Source of the DNA: Anaerolineae bacterium
Lineage (GTDB): Bacteria > Chloroflexota > Anaerolineae > Promineifilales > Promineifilaceae
DNA: 42,034 bases
NCBI GenBank assembly: GCA_030425205.1
Contig: JAUIAP010000051.1
Location: 1 to 42,034 of the forward strand
Reading direction: 5' to 3'
Below are positions 16,739 to 25,623 of this stretch, piece after piece (within the stretch, counting starts at the first letter, position 1; every line of letters starts with the position of its first letter). The notes under the pieces are model-generated. The model did not search any database. It worked only from the letters and a program-made list of their open reading frames with translations, and had not been told where the DNA came from. The position numbers and the translations under genes are program-made.

Positions 16739-17791
16739 GTGCCAGATTACACATTTCCATACTTTGCAATAGGGATTGCCAAGCTGCTTGAAGGCAATCG
16801 CTACTCATCCGAACTACGCTACGCATTGGGACAGTTGACGTTAAAAGATTGGTTTCCACAGATCGTCACGGCGAGTGGATTACTTGCACTCTGTCGTCAA
16901 CCCATTGAAACATGGTGGCGTGGAGAGGCGGCTGATTCAGTTGATGTCCTATTGGTGGGTGATCGATTGAGCGAATCGGCCGAAAACTATCTCAACACCC
17001 TCCGCAAAGAGTCGCGCTATACCGACTCAATCAGCGGAATCGCGCAGCTTGCCGACAACGACTTATTTCGTCAACTGCTGTTGCGCTTGCGTCAAGAGGA
17101 CAATCGCGCACGCGCCCAAAGTGAATATGTTCAACTGCGCCGCTTCTTGATTGAACACGCCTTCGCTACCAAGTCGGATATACGCAACGCGTTCGCCAAC
17201 ACGCTACTCATTACACCGAGCGATGTGCGCGATCTCTACATGCGAGCTGATGACATGTCACTGCGCGATCCACAAGCGAACGTCTATTACAACTGTCAAC
17301 GCTGTGGCGCAGTCCCGATTGAGGAGGGCATTCCGCAGCCACTCAAGCCACAGGTGTGTGGCGCACACTGTCCGCGCTGGCGCGAGGGGTGGGAGGAAAT
17401 CGCGCCTAGCAAACATCTGCTCGTGTTGCGGCGTGGTGTTCAGGAGCGCACGCTTATTCCTGGTGTACCAGAGCTGCGCCTTCTTGCAGCGTTGCGTGAT
17501 CTACACGCGGCGCACGGGACTATCGGTGAGCCTGTGCTGTGGCCGGGCATCGACAGCTACGACATTGCCATGCAGGTAGGCGATGCGTTGTGGGTCGTTG
17601 ATGTAAAGGATCGCGGCGGGAATTTCGGCCGATTCCTTAAAGATATTCCCCATCATCCTGACATTCACTGGCATCGTGCATTCTATGTCTATCCACATGA
17701 GCGCGAAGTCGAAAAAGTTCAGGTGCAGCTTGACTGGACAGAAATTCTCAGCGATCAAGCATTTCTCGCGCTTGTCGCACAGGAGGCATGA
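16739..17791 (+). CDS. pPIWI-RE island REase-fold protein (PD-(D/E)xK)
   Basis: A 350-residue protein that I assign as the restriction-endonuclease-fold member of the pPIWI-RE three-gene island. GTG 16739 follows an AGGAGG site at 16728-16733; a TTG at 16700 is in frame but has no such site. Residues 186-211 form a four-Cys ribbon (CQRC...CGAHC). The nuclease core follows: E245 (PELRLLAAL), D272/D275 in GIDSYDI and DVK at 288-290 in WVVDVKDRGG, a PD-(D/E)xK layout. The N-terminal 180 residues are helical and unassigned. It overlaps the helicase gene by 4 bp (ATGA). Family knowledge (pPIWI-RE islands) predicts DNA or RNA cleavage against invading elements; the substrate is unknown. Confidence 0.8.
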   Translation: MPDYTFPYFAIGIAKLLEGNRYSSELRYALGQLTLKDWFPQIVTASGLLALCRQPIETWWRGEAADSVDVLLVGDRLSESAENYLNTLRKESRYTDSISGIAQLADNDLFRQLLLRLRQEDNRARAQSEYVQLRRFLIEHAFATKSDIRNAFANTLLITPSDVRDLYMRADDMSLRDPQANVYYNCQRCGAVPIEEGIPQPLKPQVCGAHCPRWREGWEEIAPSKHLLVLRRGVQERTLIPGVPELRLLAALRDLHAAHGTIGEPVLWPGIDSYDIAMQVGDALWVVDVKDRGGNFGRFLKDIPHHPDIHWHRAFYVYPHEREVEKVQVQLDWTEILSDQAFLALVAQEA

Positions 17792-20700
17792 TGTACGACG
17801 TTCCAAAATGTTACGGCGATCACGAAACGCTACTGTTTGAAAAGTTGCACGGATTGGGCATCAGAAAGGATGAAGCGCGGGATGCGGCACGTCTAATGAT
17901 GCGGGTTGAACTGGGATTTGAGCTACTTCATGGGTTGCCTCACCCTGTTCAAGGTGAGCCAGTCAGCGTGCTATGGGTTTTTCTGAGTGGAATGCAGGTG
18001 CAGCATCCCACCCTTGAACTATTTGATGCAGCGCATCATCGCGCTATCGCCAATGCACGCATTTTGCTTTCCAGTTATGCGGGTCGCTTTGGTTGGGAGG
18101 CCGCGCTGCGTGACTACGCTTTGCGACTGCCAGAGGCAGCGCGACGACTGCGGCAGTATCGCGTTGAACCAGACAACTTAATTGGTCAGCGCGTCAGTCA
18201 CAGCCGCGCCGATTATCACAGCCCCGCTCGCACCGCCGCTTTGCGTGACACATTGCAAACACAGCTTCTTGTGAAACGACGGACACGACGCGAAGTCGAG
18301 GCAAATACGGCGTATCGCTTCAAGCCTGATGGTCAGGAGCAAATGATCACCGTGCGTTTTGACGAAAAAGAGGCGATGATGGCAAAGGAGCGATCTGTTT
18401 GGTTTGAAGCGTCACAACCGCGCCCTCGTCAGCCTATTTCTGTTACGCTGGAGCAACTGTTTGAGGTGGCAAACTGGCTCGACGCACAGACGGATGATGA
18501 TCGCTGGACGCGCAACCTGTCACAAATTTGGTGGCTTACGACCGATGATTTAGAAACAAGAGCGACGACGCTGCGAATTTGTGGCTTCCAACATTATGTC
18601 GGGATGGTATCGTCGGGCAAATCGACGTTGATGAAGCTGTGGGCGGCATGGGTTGTCTATCAGCAGCGGGTGTTGAATTCGGCCGATCAACCTGCCCAAC
18701 GTATTACCCTCGTTGTTGGCGACACCGCAACAGCTATCCAGCTTTCCCACGAAATCAACTGCTGGTTTGCACTATTGCCCGACCGCGACGCGCCCGTTGC
18801 CACGCCGCTGCTTGGTCGAACAACGCGCCACCGTCACATCAAACAACTGCTTGCCTCGCAGGGGTACAGCGATGCGATTGCAACGCTCGGTTACCACTGG
18901 GGCGAGCGGTTCCTCAACCCAGTCTGTCCGCTACACGCGCTGATTGACCCCGCACAGTTGTCTGAGCAGACGTTAACACCGGGCAGTGAACCCTGCACCG
19001 ATCTTGGCAAGGTCTATGAGCGGAATGGCGAGGAGAAGGTGACGCAGGTGAGGCATGAATGCCCCTTCTCGGCACGTTGTCCCTCCCATCAAATCTATCG
19101 TGACAGTGTGGACGCACAGGTGTGGGTGACAACAGCGGGAACGATGGCGCAAGGTAGTTTGCCGACGCAGATCGAAGATCGCGCTGTCAAAATAGGTGAC
19201 ATCGTTTACGAACGATCTGATTTAGTCATTTTTGACGAAGCAGACACGATGATTGAATGGTTTGACCGCACCTATGCCGCACAGCAAACGCTGGTCGCCA
19301 ATGGCAAGGGATTGCTTGACAAGCTTGACCTAGAAATCAGCGAGGAGTGGGGGTATGACCGTGTGCAGTCAACGACCGCAAATCGTTGGATTGAGGCGTT
19401 GCGCCGCTTCTTAACACCCGCTACTAACATCGTTGCGCTGATGAACAAGCACATTGCGCTGCGCCTGAGTGTGGAGCAGGGGTACTTCACTGCACGCGGC
19501 TTGCTCTATGGCTGTGCGCGACGAATGGCGGGGGCGAAGGTGTTTCAGCAAGGGGAAGATGAAGCGGAGCTATCGGCCGATATTGCGATCATCATGGACA
19601 TTTTTGAACGTCTGCTGCGTGAGCGCGATCCGCTCGATATGCTTATTAGCTCCATTCAACCAGTGACGCTGCCTGAACTGCGCCGCTTGGTGACTTACAA
19701 GCAGATGCCCGATTCGCCCGAACGCGCTGCTCGCTTTGCGGAGTACGAAGCGCAGCTACAGCACGCGACACGCGGTCTGATTCAGGTGATGCAACACGTT
19801 ATGCTACACGGCAGCACGCCGACTGGTCGTAAACATTTGCGCGAATGGATCGAGCAGCTTATTCCAGACGTGAAGGAGCGCATTTCCGCACTGCGTGAGC
19901 GACTAAAGACGAGTGAAAACGCACACGATCAGGCGTACTGGAGGCAGGGGCGCATCGACGATAGCCCACGCACAATTGCGGTGCGGCTTGAGTTGGCGAT
20001 CAACGCGGTATTGCTTGACAGACACAGTCGCCTCGTGCTGAATCGTTGGGACAATCGGCCGAATGCCATCGTCAAGCAAGATCAGCCACACAGCGGAATG
20101 CCACGTGGGTTACAAAACATCTTGCCCTTGCCGCCTATCGGTCGCACGTTTGGCATCTATCATCTGCCCGATCTCGATGAGGCTGCAAACACCCTATCAA
20201 CGTTTGGCTACACCAATATCGGCCGCGATTATCTACTCAACTTTCATCAGCTCCGCGCTCGCCTAGAGCAACAGGCGGGACCGAATGTGTGGGTCATGTC
20301 TGGCACATCCTACTTACCACATTCGACGCGCTGGCACGTTGGCACACCTGATGGCGTGATTAAGCGCGTTGGGGCAGATAAGACGCTTGCGATTCGCAAG
20401 GCACTACAGGACGAGACGTGCTGGTTTGCCTATCGGCCGATGTTTGACAAGGCCGAAAAGCCGATTCGCATCTCTGGCAATCCCGACAAAGAGAGTGCGA
20501 TGTATGCGCTGGTCGATGCACTCGTTGAGAGTGACCTGTTGATGAATGAACTGAGCAACCTACATGCGCTCAACGATTACCACGATGATTTCTGGCGCGA
20601 CCGTCAGCGTTTGCTTTTGCTTGTTAACTCGTATGAGCAGTGCGAGTGGATCGGCCGACGGCTGCGCGAACAACTGCCCGCGTTACGTTCGCAAATTCGC

Positions 20701-21405
20701 TATCTCGTTCAGGAAAAGGCTGATCCAGACAAGGGGGAATTTGAACGGGTTGATATTGAGCAGTTTGCCCAGCACGGTGGCGTGATTTTGGTTGCGCCAC
20801 TACAAGCGATTGGGCGTGGCTTCAACATTCTCAACACGACGACGCGGAAGGCGGCGTTTGGTGCGGTTTTCTTTTTGACGCGGCCGATGCCCCATCCGCA
20901 TGACGTGACCGCCATCGCACAGGAGATCAACCGCCGCGACTACGATTGGAAGGCACATCCCGATTTCATTGCGTGGCAACTTGGCGACACTGTTCACGCC
21001 TCCGCTGTCGAACTTCGCAAGGAGGCGCGGAGCTACTGGCATGAAGTAGAGAAGCGCAAGTTTTACCGCGATCTGCGTGATGAGGAAGATGGGGATGCAG
21101 ACGTTTGGCACAACGCCAACCCGCGCCGTGATCTTGCCGCGACAACAGCGGGGCGCATCGTGCAGGCGGTCGGTCGTTTGTTGCGGGGCGACGTACCGTT
21201 TCACGCTTACTTTGTCGATGCCGCATGGTCGCCGCGTCAGGCCATCCGCGTGCGCGATGGGGAGGGTAAAAGTGACGATCAGTACAGCAGCTTGCTCGTC
21301 GAAATCATTCACACGCTGCACCAATATATCGAGCGCGACCCGTTTGGACGGGAACTGTACGGCTATCTCCACGCCAAGCTGGAAGAGACCGAAAATCTTT
21401 GGTGA
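17788..21405 (+). CDS. pPIWI-RE island DinG-like helicase with 4-Cys motif
   Basis: A 1205-residue superfamily 2 helicase. Walker A is GMVSSGKST (272-280), motif II DEAD (483-486) and the final arginine motif QAVGRLLRG (1126-1134). C380, C403, C425 and C431 lie between Walker A and motif II, the arrangement that binds an Fe-S cluster in DinG/XPD-type helicases. A family-specific N-terminal domain of about 270 residues precedes it. In pPIWI-RE islands the helicase accompanies the PIWI and REase proteins, probably unwinding R-loops or duplexes for them. It overlaps the REase gene by 4 bp and stops 5 bp before the pPIWI-RE start. ATG at 17788 and 17791 are both possible starts. Confidence 0.82.
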   Translation: MMYDVPKCYGDHETLLFEKLHGLGIRKDEARDAARLMMRVELGFELLHGLPHPVQGEPVSVLWVFLSGMQVQHPTLELFDAAHHRAIANARILLSSYAGRFGWEAALRDYALRLPEAARRLRQYRVEPDNLIGQRVSHSRADYHSPARTAALRDTLQTQLLVKRRTRREVEANTAYRFKPDGQEQMITVRFDEKEAMMAKERSVWFEASQPRPRQPISVTLEQLFEVANWLDAQTDDDRWTRNLSQIWWLTTDDLETRATTLRICGFQHYVGMVSSGKSTLMKLWAAWVVYQQRVLNSADQPAQRITLVVGDTATAIQLSHEINCWFALLPDRDAPVATPLLGRTTRHRHIKQLLASQGYSDAIATLGYHWGERFLNPVCPLHALIDPAQLSEQTLTPGSEPCTDLGKVYERNGEEKVTQVRHECPFSARCPSHQIYRDSVDAQVWVTTAGTMAQGSLPTQIEDRAVKIGDIVYERSDLVIFDEADTMIEWFDRTYAAQQTLVANGKGLLDKLDLEISEEWGYDRVQSTTANRWIEALRRFLTPATNIVALMNKHIALRLSVEQGYFTARGLLYGCARRMAGAKVFQQGEDEAELSADIAIIMDIFERLLRERDPLDMLISSIQPVTLPELRRLVTYKQMPDSPERAARFAEYEAQLQHATRGLIQVMQHVMLHGSTPTGRKHLREWIEQLIPDVKERISALRERLKTSENAHDQAYWRQGRIDDSPRTIAVRLELAINAVLLDRHSRLVLNRWDNRPNAIVKQDQPHSGMPRGLQNILPLPPIGRTFGIYHLPDLDEAANTLSTFGYTNIGRDYLLNFHQLRARLEQQAGPNVWVMSGTSYLPHSTRWHVGTPDGVIKRVGADKTLAIRKALQDETCWFAYRPMFDKAEKPIRISGNPDKESAMYALVDALVESDLLMNELSNLHALNDYHDDFWRDRQRLLLLVNSYEQCEWIGRRLREQLPALRSQIRYLVQEKADPDKGEFERVDIEQFAQHGGVILVAPLQAIGRGFNILNTTTRKAAFGAVFFLTRPMPHPHDVTAIAQEINRRDYDWKAHPDFIAWQLGDTVHASAVELRKEARSYWHEVEKRKFYRDLRDEEDGDADVWHNANPRRDLAATTAGRIVQAVGRLLRGDVPFHAYFVDAAWSPRQAIRVRDGEGKSDDQYSSLLVEIIHTLHQYIERDPFGRELYGYLHAKLEETENLW

Positions 21406-21410
21406 GAATT

Positions 21411-24152
21411 ATGACAAGACCAACAAAAGCGACCTTAAACCGCTTTACTATCGACCCAACACACCTCGCCGCGCCCATCACGGCGCAGCTCTTTGCGATG
21501 CCGAGACATCTCTATGATGCTTCCAAAGAGGTTGAGGAGGCGGTGCAGAATTTGACGGGCAAAAAATATCTCAAGCGACCCGTTCGCAAGCTGAATAATG
21601 CGCTGATGGCGTTATGTCCGCTGACGCATGGGTTTGAGTTTGAATCGGCCGATTTCACCAGCTACGCGCTCGCCATCACGCCTGACACCGCCGATCCTAT
21701 CGACCCGCGCAAACTCAAACAGGCGATTGATGACTGGATGACATGGTGGATCAAGTCACACACAGCAAACAACCTGACGGCACAAGCGCAGATTTTGAAA
21801 AAGTGGCGTAAGGGACGGGATGGGACGCTTTCGGCCGATTTTTGGCAGAAGCTCTCGCTGGGCGAACTGCTCGAACGCGCTGACGGATCGCGCACCTATG
21901 TTAAGCGGGCAATCCCCAGCATTATCGCCGCGCTACTACACGGCAAGCAGTCTGAAATCGACGGTACAACCGTGCATTGGTATCGAGTTCAAGACGGCGG
22001 TAGTAAACAGCTTTATGTCATCGGGATGGCAGAAAATCAGCCGTTTTTTGCCCGCTACACCGATCTTTCCAAACGAACCAGCAAAAAGAAACCGGGGACT
22101 GGTTACTTTGCCTTCAAACTTGTTTTCTCACTCCAAGACCAGAGCGGTCGAGCTGAGCCATGGATTCGGCTGGACATGCACGTACAGCGATATGCTGATA
22201 AGCCCCTTGTTAGATCAAACGCGGGGCGCAATGCTTCACTGCTCGTGAGCGCGAACAAATTTCGCATAGACAACAGCGAGAGCGATGCAACGCTGATAAG
22301 GCTCCCTATTGAGTACAAGAAGGAGAAAGGCTGGAAGTGGGCCGAGTCGCTTTCTGAGTTGATTGAGCAGATGGGGCTGGACTCGTTTGCCGTGCCGCAT
22401 GAGATCGTGGCGGGAGACGCAAGGAAGTATTGGGATGCGAGTGCAGACGAGGCGTACTATCTGATTCACGCAGAAGGGTATGACTACAAAGGCAGAAAAA
22501 AGGGGCATGAGTTAGAAGCGGGTCTGTCAATGACACAGATGGCTGACATTCGTGACGCAGTTCAGAAGTTGCTGCCGATATTGCAACTGGATGTGCCTTT
22601 ATCGGCCGATTCCGTCCAATTTCCAACCCCCGCAAAACGTCCTAACGCACTTAAAATTTACGGCAATTGGAAATACGCGACGGGGCAGCGTGACTTGAAC
22701 GAGAAGGATCGAAAAAGCCGTCTTGATTTTCAAGCTGTGCTTGGCAACGCGCTTATGAATGCAACGGACAGCAAGCCAGTTTATTTTCTCACCTTCACAA
22801 CTGACCCTGATGTGCAAAATGGTCTACAGCAAGCTCTGCGCGAGGCGTTTATGTTGGATGAAGGGGACGGCTGGCCGCAAAACGTTTTTGTACAGCAACG
22901 ACTTATTGAAAAAACTGATCTGTTTGCACCGCTCGATGACACACTGCCGCGCCAGACCGCACACGCGCAGCGTGTCGCCGCATGGCACACCTATCTGCAA
23001 ACGCTCTCCCTTCCAACAGATGGCTACACCATCGCATTGGTGGGTTTGCATAAGGAAGCCGACAGCGCATTAAGCAACTATGGCACACACAGTGCCGTGC
23101 GCGAGGCGTTTGAAACGGCACAAATGGGCGTGCAGATGATCCTGCCATTCGCTATGGAAGAGGGGGCTGATGGAACGCTTGGCTTTAAGCGTGGCAACCG
23201 CGACCGAGCGATGCAGACGGCACGCGAGATGGTGATGCGGCACACGGGCGTGATGTTTGGAGAACGGACGGAGCTGTTTGCCTATGCTGGTCTGGATCAC
23301 CCGCTAGACGTGATTGGCTTCTACTTGCACAGTACAAATAGCGGCGTGCAGTTTCCCGTCGCCGTCATGTGGGATGGTCAAATGAGCGTGCGCTTCCCGA
23401 CCCAAAACGAATGGGTTCCTTACATTGCGGCAGCCCCGCTCTTGGGCAAGCTGTTTGCGTCACAATGGTCACATGTTGAACAGAAATGGGGAAAGCCCAA
23501 TCTCAACAAGCGATCAATCCTCTATCAATCGAATCAGCAGTTGAGCCGATTTATCCAAGACGTTCTCAGCGACCTGTCTGCGCCAACGCTGGCACTGATC
23601 GAGGCGGACAAATGGCGGGAACAGCGCACCAAACGAGCCGTTTGGCCGCAGTTGCAGACGCATCTGTTGGGGACGAATCTACAGCAGTTAGATTTTGGGC
23701 AGGATGGCGTGTGGGAGATTTCGGCCGATTCTAACCTCGTCGCCATCATCCGTATCCAATCTGGTACAGACACCCCCCAATACATCACCGATACGTTGCG
23801 AAGCTTCAAACGTCCGCACGGCCTACATGAAACCGTTGGCAATGTTTTCCATTACTACTCAATCGGCGGTGAGTTAGGAAACGCGAAAATGCAGCAAGAG
23901 CGACCTATCCGCGAGAACCCCTCCATGTTTGGCGATAAGGCAGCAGGCGTTGCCTACAAGCACGCGCAGTCGGTTGAGTTTGTTCCATTCTTCATTAAGC
24001 AAGGGTACGACCCGATACAGCTTTGTCGCGTTCCGCATCTGCTGCGCCTCCTGCCGCACTGGAAAATCGGCACCCCTGTTTTGCCCTATCCGATTCATCT
24101 CACACAGACGCTTCTCGAAGACCAACTTACGATTCTGACGCTCGACGAATAA
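21411..24152 (+). CDS. pPIWI-RE protein (MID and RNase H/PIWI domains)
   Basis: A 913-residue prokaryotic Argonaute-related protein of the pPIWI-RE family. ATG 21411 is preferred to an in-frame TTG at 21399. The N-terminal half is the family-specific region; about 450-580 is the likely MID domain (PVYFLTFTTDPD, then GYTIALVGLHKEAD). The RNase H-like PIWI part follows: FPVAVMWDG near 650, LALIEADKWREQRTKRAVWP near 730-748, LVAIIRIQSG near 778, FHYYSIGG near 816. The end PVLPYPIHLTQ matches the usual C-terminus of the family. It has no PAZ domain. I could not decide whether its catalytic acidic set is complete. It is third in the island operon, 117 bp before cas1. Confidence 0.82.
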   Translation: MTRPTKATLNRFTIDPTHLAAPITAQLFAMPRHLYDASKEVEEAVQNLTGKKYLKRPVRKLNNALMALCPLTHGFEFESADFTSYALAITPDTADPIDPRKLKQAIDDWMTWWIKSHTANNLTAQAQILKKWRKGRDGTLSADFWQKLSLGELLERADGSRTYVKRAIPSIIAALLHGKQSEIDGTTVHWYRVQDGGSKQLYVIGMAENQPFFARYTDLSKRTSKKKPGTGYFAFKLVFSLQDQSGRAEPWIRLDMHVQRYADKPLVRSNAGRNASLLVSANKFRIDNSESDATLIRLPIEYKKEKGWKWAESLSELIEQMGLDSFAVPHEIVAGDARKYWDASADEAYYLIHAEGYDYKGRKKGHELEAGLSMTQMADIRDAVQKLLPILQLDVPLSADSVQFPTPAKRPNALKIYGNWKYATGQRDLNEKDRKSRLDFQAVLGNALMNATDSKPVYFLTFTTDPDVQNGLQQALREAFMLDEGDGWPQNVFVQQRLIEKTDLFAPLDDTLPRQTAHAQRVAAWHTYLQTLSLPTDGYTIALVGLHKEADSALSNYGTHSAVREAFETAQMGVQMILPFAMEEGADGTLGFKRGNRDRAMQTAREMVMRHTGVMFGERTELFAYAGLDHPLDVIGFYLHSTNSGVQFPVAVMWDGQMSVRFPTQNEWVPYIAAAPLLGKLFASQWSHVEQKWGKPNLNKRSILYQSNQQLSRFIQDVLSDLSAPTLALIEADKWREQRTKRAVWPQLQTHLLGTNLQQLDFGQDGVWEISADSNLVAIIRIQSGTDTPQYITDTLRSFKRPHGLHETVGNVFHYYSIGGELGNAKMQQERPIRENPSMFGDKAAGVAYKHAQSVEFVPFFIKQGYDPIQLCRVPHLLRLLPHWKIGTPVLPYPIHLTQTLLEDQLTILTLDE

Positions 24153-24161
24153 CCAATTGCT

Positions 24162-24188
24162 GGCGTTAGAACAAAAATTGCTAACGCC
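24162..24188. repeat. Inverted repeat GGCGTTAG-N11-CTAACGCC, copy 2
   Basis: 8-bp arms enclose an A-rich centre, 82 bp before cas1. Its core matches the element at 6434-6454 with one mismatch in 21. It could be a terminator-like stem after the pPIWI-RE gene, a shared operator or a dispersed repeat. Confidence 0.55.
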
Positions 24189-24269
24189 GCCTTATCCTAA
24201 AAACAGAACAGCAACACAATATCCGAAGCGTGGAAGGATGACCCCTTCCCACTTCAAGGAGCAAAAACC

Positions 24270-25172
24270 ATGCAAAATTTACACGAACTCCCCTTTCTTC
24301 GCGACTCGCTTTCTTATCACTACGTCGAATACGCCATTGTCGAAAAGGCCAAAAACGGTGTGATCGCGCTTAATGAGGCGGGCAAAACGGCGATTCCGAC
24401 GGCAGATCTCTCCCTGCTGATGCTCGGTCCTGGTACCAGCATCAGCAGTGCCGCCATCACAACGCTGGCCCGCACGGGCTGCCTTGTCGCGTGGGTGGGG
24501 CAAGACGGCACGCGCTACTACGCCAGCGGCATGGGCGAAACCCGTCAGGCACGCCGCGAACTGCATCAAGCCAAGTTGGTCAGCTATCCTCACCTGCGCC
24601 AGCGCGTCGTTCTGCGGATGTACCACTATCGCTTTGCTGATCGCCTGTCACAATCTTTGACGCTCCCCCAGATTCGCGGCAAAGAAGGCGCAAGAATGCG
24701 TCAAGCGTATGCGGATGCAAGTAGGAAATATGGTGTGCCGTGGAACGGCCGAAGGTATGACCGTAGCAAGTGGGGCAACAGTGATCCGATCAACCGCGCC
24801 TTGTCGAGTGCGAACAGTTTGCTCAACGATTTGTGTCAGACAGCGATCATCAGCGGCGGCTACTCTCCCGCGCTTGGCTTCATCCACACGGGCAAAAAAC
24901 GTAGCTTCGTCTTTGACATCGCCGATCTCTACAAAGTCGATCTCACCATCCCCATCGCCTTTGAAATCATCGCAGAGTCTGACCAAAAGATCACGCAGCG
25001 TGTCCGCGCCCTTTGCCGTGAACGCTTCCGCGAATATGGTCTGCTCAACAAAATCCTGCCCGACATCGACAAGCTACTCGACATTCCACTCGCCGACATG
25101 CCCACCGTCGTACCCGGCGACATCGACAGCGACGGCGCACTGCCGACGAAATTGTGGGAGAAGCTTCAATAG
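24270..25172 (+). CDS. cas1: Type I-E CRISPR integrase Cas1
   Basis: A 300-residue Cas1 of the I-E branch, the integrase subunit that inserts spacers with Cas2. Expected metal ligands are present: E139 in IRGKEGARMR, H206 in ALGFIHTGKK and D216/D219 in FVFDIADLYK. YGVPWNGRRYD (154-164) is typical. AAGGAG (24256-24261) precedes ATG 24270. It starts a short cas1-cas2 unit behind the pPIWI-RE operon rather than directly behind cas6e. It contains no TCGGCCGA palindrome. Confidence 0.95.
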   Translation: MQNLHELPFLRDSLSYHYVEYAIVEKAKNGVIALNEAGKTAIPTADLSLLMLGPGTSISSAAITTLARTGCLVAWVGQDGTRYYASGMGETRQARRELHQAKLVSYPHLRQRVVLRMYHYRFADRLSQSLTLPQIRGKEGARMRQAYADASRKYGVPWNGRRYDRSKWGNSDPINRALSSANSLLNDLCQTAIISGGYSPALGFIHTGKKRSFVFDIADLYKVDLTIPIAFEIIAESDQKITQRVRALCRERFREYGLLNKILPDIDKLLDIPLADMPTVVPGDIDSDGALPTKLWEKLQ

Positions 25173-25175
25173 AAC

Positions 25176-25207
25176 GTGGTGCGTAGTGCGTATCATTTAC
25201 GCACCAC
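25176..25207. repeat. Hairpin in the cas1-cas2 gap
   Basis: GTGGTGCGTA (25176) pairs perfectly with TACGCACCAC (25198) over a 12-nt loop. A GCAATACGCAATA simple repeat follows up to the cas2 start. It may attenuate cas2 relative to cas1, or be a linker repeat like those at 3316 and 5154. Confidence 0.55.
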
Positions 25208-25223
25208 GCAATACGCAATAGCC

Positions 25224-25592
25224 ATGGTTGTCATGATCCTTGAAAAAGTTCCTGAAAGTCTACGCGGGGAACTCAGCCGCTGGCTGCAAGAAGTCCGTGC
25301 GGGTGTGTTTGTTGGTCACGTCAATGCACGCATTCGTGATAAGCTCTACGATAAATGTACGCGCTCTGCGCCTGCCAGCGGCATCATGCAAATCTGGTCA
25401 GGCCGAGGCAACGAGCAGAAGTACAACATCCGCTCGAATGGCCTCTCAAGCCGCGATATTGTCGAGCATGATGGTATAAAACTCGTCCAAATCCCGCACG
25501 ATTTGGACAAAAAAGCGGGCGGAAGTAACATTAAGGCGAGATTAAGACGAATGCGCCAAACCGCCACATCTGAGGGTGTAGGACTGGACTAA
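25224..25592 (+). CDS. cas2: Type I-E CRISPR adaptation protein Cas2
   Basis: A 122-residue I-E Cas2, the dimeric scaffold of the Cas1-Cas2 integrase. MVVMILEKVPESLRGELSRWLQEVRAGVFVG is the family N-terminus, which fixes the start at ATG 25224; an in-frame GTG at 25176 would add residues read from the hairpin repeat. It ends about 30 bp before the first CRISPR repeat. Confidence 0.95.
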   Translation: MVVMILEKVPESLRGELSRWLQEVRAGVFVGHVNARIRDKLYDKCTRSAPASGIMQIWSGRGNEQKYNIRSNGLSSRDIVEHDGIKLVQIPHDLDKKAGGSNIKARLRRMRQTATSEGVGLD

Positions 25593-25623
25593 CACCCATA
25601 TAGCACTTTAACATGTTGGAAGA
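25593..25623 (+). promoter_or_regulatory. Very short CRISPR leader
   Basis: Only 31 bp separate the cas2 stop from repeat 1. Repeats at this end are intact while those at the other end are degenerate, so this is the leader side. Any leader promoter or integration-host binding site must lie partly inside the cas2 3' end. Confidence 0.55.

Noticed and set aside
20800..21372. A 190-codon open frame on the minus strand inside the helicase gene
   Set aside because: It lies wholly opposite the C-terminal helicase motifs, resembles no family and fits codon-bias shadowing.
25176..25223. GTG 25176 as the cas2 start
   Set aside because: The added residues are read from a hairpin repeat; the family N-terminus MVVMILEKVPE begins at 25224.
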